Source: Prolixibacteraceae bacterium JC049 (lineage in GTDB: Bacteria; Bacteroidota; Bacteroidia; Bacteroidales; Prolixibacteraceae). Taken from it: a stretch of 64,000 nt of DNA. A program made the position numbers and the translations under genes. The stretch lies in assembly GCA_023369685.1 (NCBI GenBank), contig SACZ01000001.1, positions 744,381 to 808,380 of the forward strand, given 5' to 3'. Under the pieces are notes generated by a model. That model searched no databases, was not told where the DNA came from, and saw only the letters and a program-made list of their open reading frames with translations. Shown one piece after another: positions 29,301 through 35,670 of the stretch (position 1 is its first letter; each line of letters opens with the position of its first letter).

Positions 29301-29444
29301 GGAGAGAATCTATTAACAATTACTGACTACCTAGGATATGATCCTGAGTTCAACCATCTGAATAATGCTCTCTTATCGGGTGTTGATTATGTATCAACCC
29401 CTTTAACGCGAAGTTTCAGTGCTGGTATAAAGATCGGATTATAA
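26322..29444 (+). CDS. SusC-type TonB-dependent outer-membrane transporter (pair 3)
   Basis: 1040 aa from ATG 26322. The in-frame ATG at 26280 lies inside the upstream gene and would spoil the signal peptide. Signal peptide to about 27 ('FVQAQ'), no STN; regulatory-like domain about 30-105; plug with 'LTGRVAGLQVTSFNGAPG', 'LYVVDGVMV' and 'VLKDAAAKAMYGARGANGV'; barrel ending 'SFSAGIKIGL'. It pairs with the SusD at 29570 after an unusually long 125-base gap holding a hairpin. It is clearly divergent from the SusC at 18341, so the operon carries two different transporters rather than a recent duplicate. Confidence 0.95.
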   Translation: MKKIKIYYSFILLFFCSVLMGGFVQAQEKMVVKGKVVSLVDNTPLEDINVRVVGVAKLFEATNANGEFTIEVPSPLVTMEFSYPNYKQYTVFLNGNSNILVKMVPEGYPSLLDGIVVADKTQQKRFIAEAVTGLNDTKFRERAFATIDHYLTGRVAGLQVTSFNGAPGVGVDLVLRGRTSIYAGNSPLYVVDGVMVNTIQSDNLSLGSFNSELLYINPGDVESVTVLKDAAAKAMYGARGANGVVMIDTYKGQKGNSKIDFTINSGIKSVDNTISLLDADEHRHYMMEMAGSELGSINLVRSTYGRYIFNDPTSDLYQKYNNSTNWQDELLNQALYSNSHFRIRGGDDISKYTFSVGYYDEEGVIENSDLNRLSARFSLDYSINDRLTYGNSISFSKVTQNQQMQAGARYNPLLQALRKTPITTIYQQSIDGVDKPVFADYDFLGISNPYAMASGIKNKKVVTSINGRVFGEYKANERWNGYASISLDHVSQQDIVFIPALGVAPYNDKRRISDQIYDKQTFITSKIEADYNNRIDYVHDISAKVGVEMLVNEFKHRRASTYNSNSDDFTSLGQGLYTDTLSSENVDWSMISAYVNARYQYKEKYLAKLTVRADGSSRFGVDNRVIVFPALGLGWRIAKEDFMKDVPWIDELKLRASYGVTGNHNIGNYSSRLLYVPANYKNLGGVALGQVANEELKPEMISEFNLGIDWSIFNERLNLSVDLYDRTNNQLLVYDKMPQFTGFPYAIVNGGKVNNKGIELALGTRIFNGNFKWDIDATVAFNNNAVTELPERTSEIITNYNGITSKVSVGRALGEYYGYVFDGVYATDAEASLYQNGDVHGYSYDAFKGGDVRFKDLDGNNIIDENDQAYLGNSSPDIFGSFSTRISYKGFELSAMIDYQLGREVVNGMRMLTEGMSDFSNQNVAVNRRWMQQGDQTNMPRLVYGDPAGNNRFSSRWIESGDFVRLRNVTLSYTLPKQMTQKLHLQQIRLFVSGENLLTITDYLGYDPEFNHLNNALLSGVDYVSTPLTRSFSAGIKIGL

Positions 29445-29453
29445 AAATGGAAT

Positions 29454-29485
29454 GGGGTTGTCTTCTATTTCATTGGGACAACCTC
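29454..29485 (+). other. intercistronic hairpin between SusC and SusD (pair 3)
   Basis: A 9-bp stem (29454-29462 with 29477-29485, one G-T pair; core GGTTGTC/GACAACC) sits just after the SusC stop. It is not followed by a T-run, so it is more likely an mRNA-processing or stability element, or a leaky attenuator, than a full terminator. Confidence 0.5.
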
Positions 29486-29569
29486 TCTATTAAATTTCGA
29501 TGAATGAGATAGCAATTAAGAGAAGATATCAATTGCAAACTTTACCAATTAATCGATAAAGATTTTGAA

Positions 29570-31177
29570 ATGAATAAACTGAATAAATATATACAATGGT
29601 ATATCGCATTGCTTGTTATTGCTCTGTTTACTGGTTGTAATGTGCTTGATGTTGACCCGAAAGACGCTTTAGGTGGCAAAGGGTTTTATCAAGATGACAA
29701 AGATGCCTTTGCTGTAAAAACAGGCCTTTATAATACACTACAATCGTTAGTGGAAGAACAGATGATTTTCGGAGAATTAAGAGCCGATTTGATAAGTCCT
29801 GCTAGAGGCGCAAAACATCATCGCGACTACTTAGAGTTTATGGATAATAATGTATCTGCTGGTAATAAATTTTTAGATTGGACGAACTATTATACTTTGA
29901 TTAATCAGTGTAATGATGCTTTAGAATCATTACCAATGGTTTCAGGGTTTGATCCCGATGTTAATCAGATGATGTATAATCACATCTATGGCGAAATTCT
30001 TTGGCTTCGTTCTTGGGCTTATTTTTCGTTAGTGCGTAACTGGGGCGATGTACCTTTTATTACCAAACCAGTTCTTTCTGTAAACGATGCAGTAGCAATA
30101 GCTCCTACCGATGAAAATATCATTTTAGATCAATTAGAGGATGATTTGATGTGGGCTAGCAAACATGTATTTGTAAACTGGGGATGGGGAAAAGGATCGC
30201 GTATTGATGCTATGTGGAATCACGAAACTGTTAATATGTGTGCTACCATTGGCCTTTTAGCTGATGTGTTAATCTATCGTGATAAATTTGAAGAAGCATG
30301 GACTCAGGATGTTTTGTTAAAAATATTAACAAAACAACAAGTGAATAGAGATGATCCTAGTACTCAAGAGGATTGGCATAACTCATTCAATCTTACAGGT
30401 GGAAACTTGGACCAAGGGAAAGAGTGGTTCAATGTCATGTTTCGCTATGCAAATGAGCGTTACAAATCATCATGGCGAGAGCAAGGGTTAGTTTTAGCAT
30501 TTGACTCTGAAAACTATGGTGGTGGTGGCGGAATTTATAACGAAGCGCATCAGTTGGTTTGGATGACATCAAACGATAAATCGGCAGGTGGTGCTTATAT
30601 TGTTAAGCCATCAGAAGTAGCTGTACGCAAATGGAAGCTTAATGTAGACGAATTTAGAGGAGAGGGATATTCTTATTACATAGATAAGAATGAGCGATAT
30701 ACAGATACACTTATTTGGAAAAATGTAGGGATTGATCCTGAAGGAAATATGCGTGAACCGTTTCAGACATATGGTAACGTTAATATTTTACGAACTGCCC
30801 ATCTTTATTTGAAAGGAGCAGAGGTTGCTAATCGGTTGGGACATATTGGAAAGGCTATTGAGCTGATTAACGAATGCAGGTTACGAGTATCATTGGGAGC
30901 GGCTCCTGTAAATTCGAGTGCTACAATTGAGGAGGTGGAAGATGCCATAATGGAAGAACGTGCTTTAGAACTGGCATTTGAAGGAGAGCGTTGGTATGAT
31001 TTAGTTCGAATTGCTAAACGAAGAAATGATCCTAATTACTTGATTGATCGTGTGGTGGATAGTGTTCCTGCGAGTGAGCGAGATGCTCTTAGAGCTCGTT
31101 TGCAACTACAGGCATTGAATGGATGGAAATTGCCTTATGGAACTAATGCCAGACAGTTAAACCCTAAATTGAATTAA
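29570..31177 (+). CDS. SusD/RagB lipoprotein (pair 3)
   Basis: 535 aa. Lipidation Cys23 ('LFTGC') followed by 'NVLDVDPKDALGGKGFY', typical of SusD N-termini. Mid-protein 'WLRSWAYFSLVRNWGDVPF' is the common SusD helix motif, and the C-terminal 'MEERALELAFEGERWYDLVR' region is the RagB signature. It binds the substrate for the SusC at 26322. A Gly-rich loop (about residues 318-323, 'YGGGGG') lies where SusD proteins often contact ligand, but binding residues cannot be assigned. Two bases separate it from the next gene. Confidence 0.95.
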   Translation: MNKLNKYIQWYIALLVIALFTGCNVLDVDPKDALGGKGFYQDDKDAFAVKTGLYNTLQSLVEEQMIFGELRADLISPARGAKHHRDYLEFMDNNVSAGNKFLDWTNYYTLINQCNDALESLPMVSGFDPDVNQMMYNHIYGEILWLRSWAYFSLVRNWGDVPFITKPVLSVNDAVAIAPTDENIILDQLEDDLMWASKHVFVNWGWGKGSRIDAMWNHETVNMCATIGLLADVLIYRDKFEEAWTQDVLLKILTKQQVNRDDPSTQEDWHNSFNLTGGNLDQGKEWFNVMFRYANERYKSSWREQGLVLAFDSENYGGGGGIYNEAHQLVWMTSNDKSAGGAYIVKPSEVAVRKWKLNVDEFRGEGYSYYIDKNERYTDTLIWKNVGIDPEGNMREPFQTYGNVNILRTAHLYLKGAEVANRLGHIGKAIELINECRLRVSLGAAPVNSSATIEEVEDAIMEERALELAFEGERWYDLVRIAKRRNDPNYLIDRVVDSVPASERDALRARLQLQALNGWKLPYGTNARQLNPKLN

Positions 31178-31179
31178 CT

Positions 31180-33123
31180 ATGAAATTGAAGTTTATATCT
31201 CAAATAATACTGTTTTGGGCGATGTCTATGGCAGCTCAGACAGTCGTTACAGCTCAAACATTAGAGGACTATGCGGATGCAATATCAGATCCATTACCAG
31301 ATGGTTGGTTTCATCGTGATATTGGAGAGTTAAAAATGCGTTCGAATGTAGTATATAATGATGAGGAGGGCTCTTATTTTGTTCAAGCGGCAGGTAAAAA
31401 TGTTTGGGGAAAATCGGATGAATGTCACTTTGTTTACTTTCCTACAGAAGAAGATAAACAGATTGTCGTACGACTACTAGATTTTTCTGGACAATCCAGA
31501 GCAAAAGCATTTGTTATGATTCGATCAAGTTTAGATGCTGATGCTGCAATGTGCTTCTTTGAACTAAAACATAAAGAGTCTGCTTGTTTTTTATCTTATC
31601 GGAAACAGGATGGAGGTAACTGTAATGTCCAATCTTATGTAAAGCATTTAGATATTCTGTACCCAAGATATATGAAGTTCATACGTCAGGGAAAGTATAT
31701 ACAGGGATTAATTAGTCTTGATGCAAAGCAATGGACACCAATTGGATCTCCGCTGAAGTTACCGTTAAGAGGAAGGTGTTATATGGGTATTGCTGCATGT
31801 GGTGGAGTTTCTGATGGGACAGGATATGTTAAAGCATTATTTGATAATTTGGAGGTGTCCGACATTGAACTTCCTTATAAAGTGCAGAATCCAATGGGGG
31901 ATAAAAGCATGAATATAGGGCAGGAGAAAGAGTACGATCTGACGAATGTATTTGGTCATTATATGGGAGATTATTGGAGAGTTGAGGCAGAAAGTACCGA
32001 TGAGGAAATAGCTACTGTAGAGTCATATGAGAAGAAGAATTCAGCATTTGAAGTCGATGGCGGAGAACAGTTTTTTAAGAAAATTAAGGTTCGGGGGAAA
32101 AATCCTGGAATTGCTACAATTAAATTAACAACTAACCTTGCCGGATATAAATTGACCAATACATTTCTAGTTGAGGTAAAAGGTGAAGGTAAATTAATTG
32201 AAATTGATCCTCAGTGGCCAACAGAGCCTTGGACAATAGATGATATTGGTACCGAAGACACATTAAGCATGGTTGAGTATGGAGATACTATGAGAGATCG
32301 TGTACGTATGGTTACTAGTCAAAAGCAATCGACAGGAACAGTCAATGGCAGCGCTTTCTTATATCAACAATTTGAGAAGAATGATCAACTTGAACTTACT
32401 GCATTTATTGATACGGTTACCAATACTGGTGATGGTTCTTTTGCTGGTTTGATGATGCGAGGTTCTATGGAGGGAAATGCTCCATTTGTAGCAATGCAAG
32501 CTGGCTCGTTCGAAGGGGTTAAGTTCTCATACCGCTGGGAATCAGATAGAGAAGTAAACGAAATTGTAGATAACGAAATAGACCTGCCATGTTGGGTTAA
32601 GATGCGTAAATATCGTGATGAGTTTGGAGATGCTTTTTTTGATGTATTCCACTCATATGATGGGATTTACTGGAAGAAATATTTACGTTATCCATTTCCT
32701 TTGGAATTAGAAGGACTAAACGTTTATGCTGGCTTAACAGGCACAGGAGGGACGAAGGTGAACGAAACACGTAAGTGTGAACAGGTTTTCAAAAATATTG
32801 ATGTGAGAGTGAATGAAGAGTTTTCTTCACTGAACTATGTAACGAATATTGAAGATTTACGCGAGCCAATGACAATGAGCAAGAATCCAGTGTCTACTAG
32901 TACAGATATTACTTTTAAGGTGGTGAAACCAGGGCAAGTAATATTGGCTGTTTATGATAGCTATGGCGTGATGCAAGAGCAGATTCTAAATGAACATAAG
33001 GGAGTAGGAGAATATACGATTACTTATACACCTAAAAGCCTCAAAAAAGAGGGGATATATCTATTACGCCTGGCTACTAGTGAAAATCATGACTTCTTGA
33101 AGTTTATCTATAAGCCTGAATAG
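31180..33123 (+). CDS. secreted beta-sandwich protein with T9SS C-terminal sorting domain
   Basis: 647 aa. Signal peptide 1-26. Two concanavalin-like domains of DUF1349 type are suggested: about 30-225 ('KAFVMIRSS', 'GYVKALFDNLEVS') and about 345-555 ('FAGLMMRGSM', 'FDVFHSYDGIYWKKY'). Between them lies an Ig-like segment (about 245-340). The C-terminal ~80 residues look like a type A T9SS sorting domain ('SKNPVSTSTDITF', 'LAVYDSYGVMQEQIL', 'KEGIYLLRL'), so the protein should cross the outer membrane by T9SS and stay surface-attached or be released. DUF1349-like domains are thought to bind or cleave carbohydrate; no catalytic residues could be identified. It is coupled to the SusD (2-base gap). 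Confidence 0.7.
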   Translation: MKLKFISQIILFWAMSMAAQTVVTAQTLEDYADAISDPLPDGWFHRDIGELKMRSNVVYNDEEGSYFVQAAGKNVWGKSDECHFVYFPTEEDKQIVVRLLDFSGQSRAKAFVMIRSSLDADAAMCFFELKHKESACFLSYRKQDGGNCNVQSYVKHLDILYPRYMKFIRQGKYIQGLISLDAKQWTPIGSPLKLPLRGRCYMGIAACGGVSDGTGYVKALFDNLEVSDIELPYKVQNPMGDKSMNIGQEKEYDLTNVFGHYMGDYWRVEAESTDEEIATVESYEKKNSAFEVDGGEQFFKKIKVRGKNPGIATIKLTTNLAGYKLTNTFLVEVKGEGKLIEIDPQWPTEPWTIDDIGTEDTLSMVEYGDTMRDRVRMVTSQKQSTGTVNGSAFLYQQFEKNDQLELTAFIDTVTNTGDGSFAGLMMRGSMEGNAPFVAMQAGSFEGVKFSYRWESDREVNEIVDNEIDLPCWVKMRKYRDEFGDAFFDVFHSYDGIYWKKYLRYPFPLELEGLNVYAGLTGTGGTKVNETRKCEQVFKNIDVRVNEEFSSLNYVTNIEDLREPMTMSKNPVSTSTDITFKVVKPGQVILAVYDSYGVMQEQILNEHKGVGEYTITYTPKSLKKEGIYLLRLATSENHDFLKFIYKPE

Positions 33124-33249
33124 TAGATAACCAGCTAAGATTAAAATTAAACGAAGCTTAGTGGAGACAAATTATATAGACTAATTTCTATTGTAGTTGT
33201 ATGCCGCTATAGCTTCCATTTAAAACAATGAATTTTAAAGAATTAATGG

Positions 33250-34668
33250 ATGAAATATTATGTATTCTATTTCGCAATTCTACTTTTCGGAGTTGTAGCT
33301 TGTACAAGCGATTCTGATTTAGAGCGATTGACAGATGAAACGTACTCAAAAATAGACTCCGATACTCTTGATGTAACGATCAACGCATTAGGGTTAGATC
33401 AGATTGTTGTTGATAAATATTTTGTGGTATCAGCACGCGAAAAAGAGTTTATTAAAAGAGCTAAAAAGGAGAACATATTCTCCTATAAAGCACTTGCTTT
33501 ACCGGAAAGTGATAATCCCAATAAGAGGGATTTATCAGATGAGGTACAAGATGTAATATTTAGTTGTGATAAGAAAAACTACTTTTTTGGTTATCCTATA
33601 GCAACTAAGATAAATGGTAAATTATTAGTGGCAGCAGAGCGTCGTGAATCTGAAAAGTTTATCAATGACTTCTCAGATAATTTCATGTTAACATTGGATG
33701 AGGATAATAATTGGCAACAGACCGACTTTATTAAATATGCACCTTATGGAGACCAATTTGCTGGATCTGCCCCAGTTATAGGGGTAACTCCTACAGGCAA
33801 AGTGTTTGTTAAAGGAAAAGGTATGTTGATGTCTGACGGTGATTTTTCGTCATGGACTCATTCCACTTCTGCATTCAATAATATTCCTGATGCAGACATG
33901 TATAAAGAGGCAGGGCCAAAAATGACTTATAGTTCGAAGTTTGGATTGTTTTTTGGCACAGGACAGGCAAAGGACAAAGCAGAAACTGCACCTGCAGCCA
34001 TTTTTTCTGTTGATGAAAATACTGGAGATGTGACCAGAGTTAAGCATGATTATATTGGAAAATATGAGCAGTCTGATAGAGTGAAAGACTTGCGTTATCT
34101 TGTGAAGCCTGTATTTTATTCAATCGAGTCTGATGAGTTATCTGAATATAAAGGTAGTATTGTTGGTTTTGGATTGTATAGAGATCGTGTGATGCAGTTA
34201 GTTTATCGGTATGAAGAAGGTGATACATGGGATGATGTAGAGTTTGATGTATATCCTACAAACATATTGGGATCAATGTCACGTCATTCTCCTGTAGGAA
34301 TTGATTATAATCCTGTAACACACCGGTTTGAGATTATTCACTCTTCTCCTTATTTATTAGACTTGTGGAGTATTTCGGCTTCTGACATGCTTAATGCAGA
34401 AGTTGATCAGTATACTAAGGAAGTCAAATGGACTAAAGAAGCGATATTAATGGATCGTTTAGTTACTCTTCGCGGACAAGGTATGCATCCTGCAGGAACA
34501 GTGATGGATCTTGAAAATAATGTTCAACATATCTACTTCCATGCAGGGGATGAGTACCCTGCTCGTTCTGGGATATTCGAGTTGACTCGTACTCTAAATA
34601 CAGATGAACTTGCTTCTTGGGTTGATGCCACTCGGGCAGAGTTAGCAACGATGCACTTTAGTGACTAG
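33250..34668 (+). CDS. unrecognised lipoprotein, possibly beta-propeller
   Basis: 472 aa. Lipobox 'FGVVAC' with Cys18. The family is not recognised. Repeated beta-rich blocks with Gly/Asp turns and aromatic strands ('APVIGVTPTGKVFVKG', 'KMTYSSKFGLFFG', 'GSIVGFGLYRDRV') resemble a sialidase/arabinanase-like propeller, but no Asp-box or glycosidase signature is clear. The N-terminal ~80 residues are charged and helical. It lies in the FAS1-SusCD operon after the T9SS protein and before the MORN protein, and is probably a surface or periplasmic accessory protein. Confidence 0.65.
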   Translation: MKYYVFYFAILLFGVVACTSDSDLERLTDETYSKIDSDTLDVTINALGLDQIVVDKYFVVSAREKEFIKRAKKENIFSYKALALPESDNPNKRDLSDEVQDVIFSCDKKNYFFGYPIATKINGKLLVAAERRESEKFINDFSDNFMLTLDEDNNWQQTDFIKYAPYGDQFAGSAPVIGVTPTGKVFVKGKGMLMSDGDFSSWTHSTSAFNNIPDADMYKEAGPKMTYSSKFGLFFGTGQAKDKAETAPAAIFSVDENTGDVTRVKHDYIGKYEQSDRVKDLRYLVKPVFYSIESDELSEYKGSIVGFGLYRDRVMQLVYRYEEGDTWDDVEFDVYPTNILGSMSRHSPVGIDYNPVTHRFEIIHSSPYLLDLWSISASDMLNAEVDQYTKEVKWTKEAILMDRLVTLRGQGMHPAGTVMDLENNVQHIYFHAGDEYPARSGIFELTRTLNTDELASWVDATRAELATMHFSD

Positions 34669-34730
34669 TAGTGTAATTATCTGGAAGATGAAATAAACTG
34701 GAGGTAGAATTTACTTTCAACTAACAAAAA

Positions 34731-34770
34731 CTAAGACCGGTTAGTAATAAAGTCATAGTACCGGCCTTGG
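34731..34770 (+). other. hairpin in the leader of the MORN-protein gene
   Basis: An 11-bp imperfect stem (34731-34741 with 34760-34770; core CCGGT/ACCGG, one A-C mismatch, one T-G pair) with an 18-base loop. It ends 17 bases before the MORN ATG. No T-run follows, so a regulatory or mRNA-stability element is likelier than a terminator. Confidence 0.4.
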
Positions 34771-34787
34771 TATAAAAAACTATTGTC

Positions 34788-35450
34788 ATGAATAAAATCG
34801 TGTTATTAGTTCTAGCTGTTTGCGTATCTACTCAGCTAGCGACAGCACAGGTTAAAGGACCTAAGCGTATTGTTGGGAAATACACTGGAAAAGAGAAAAA
34901 AGGTGTGGCTCACGGAAAGGGTAAAGCCGAAGGTAAGGATACATACGAAGGTAACTTCAAAAAGGGGTACCCTCAAGGAGAGGGAACTTATGTGTTTGGA
35001 GATGAATTCGAACTTAAGGGACTAACTTTTTCTAAGGGAGATAAGTATAAAGGTGTGTTCAAGAAAGGAATGTTTGACGGAAAAGGCAAAGTTATTTTTG
35101 CAGATCTCAATAAAGGTACTAAAGAAGGGTACTGGAGTAAGAGCAAATATATGGGTCGTACTAGAGATGGCTACGAGGTAATTAAGCTAGAAAATGCAGT
35201 ACGTGCAGTTGTTCTTAACAATGGAGTAGCACAAAATAAAATTACAGTTACTGGACTAAAATCGATTAGTGAAGTGGGAAAACCATCCAGTGAGTGGAAT
35301 GGAGTTAACTGTTACATGGATATTCCTGAAAACCGCTTCCCAATTACGGTTCACCTTAAAGGATCAGTTCCATCGACAGGCGAGCTTGTTGAGATAGAAT
35401 TATTAATCGAGCGACCAGGTGATTGGTCTGTTCGTATTGAAACGAATTAA
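34788..35450 (+). CDS. secreted MORN-repeat protein
   Basis: 220 aa with a signal peptide (to about residue 20, 'STQLATAQ'). Three MORN-like repeats are visible: 'YTGKEKKGVAHGKGKAEG' (about 31-49), 'YEGNFKKGYPQGEGTYVFG' (about 52-71) and 'YKGVFKKGMFDGKGKVIF' (about 86-104). The remaining ~100 residues form a beta-rich domain of unknown type ('GKPSSEWNGVNCYMDI'). MORN repeats are non-catalytic binding modules. This is the last gene before a strong terminator, so it belongs to the FAS1-SusCD operon, where its role is unknown. Confidence 0.75.
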   Translation: MNKIVLLVLAVCVSTQLATAQVKGPKRIVGKYTGKEKKGVAHGKGKAEGKDTYEGNFKKGYPQGEGTYVFGDEFELKGLTFSKGDKYKGVFKKGMFDGKGKVIFADLNKGTKEGYWSKSKYMGRTRDGYEVIKLENAVRAVVLNNGVAQNKITVTGLKSISEVGKPSSEWNGVNCYMDIPENRFPITVHLKGSVPSTGELVEIELLIERPGDWSVRIETN

Positions 35451-35480
35451 CCTGTAGAAGTACAGTTAATGGTGGGATGT

Positions 35481-35517
35481 AGGAGGACCTCAGCTATGCT
35501 GGGGGCCTCTTCTTTTA
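35481..35517 (+). terminator. Rho-independent terminator of the FAS1-SusCD operon
   Basis: A 14-base arm (35481-35494) pairs with 35498-35511 around a 3-base loop (one mismatch, two G-T), followed by TCTTTTAG. The same sequence, barely changed, ends the next operon at 45510-45546. Confidence 0.85.
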
Positions 35518-35670
35518 GTAATCTTAATTGTTGCTCGAGTGAAGAATAATGAGCATGATGTTTGAAAAATATTTTATAACCAATTAGTTGTATTCATTTT
35601 TATTGAAGTTGAAGAGAGTAGTGATGATGCCTCAATGAAATAGTGTTGAGGTTTGAAATTTATTAAATAT

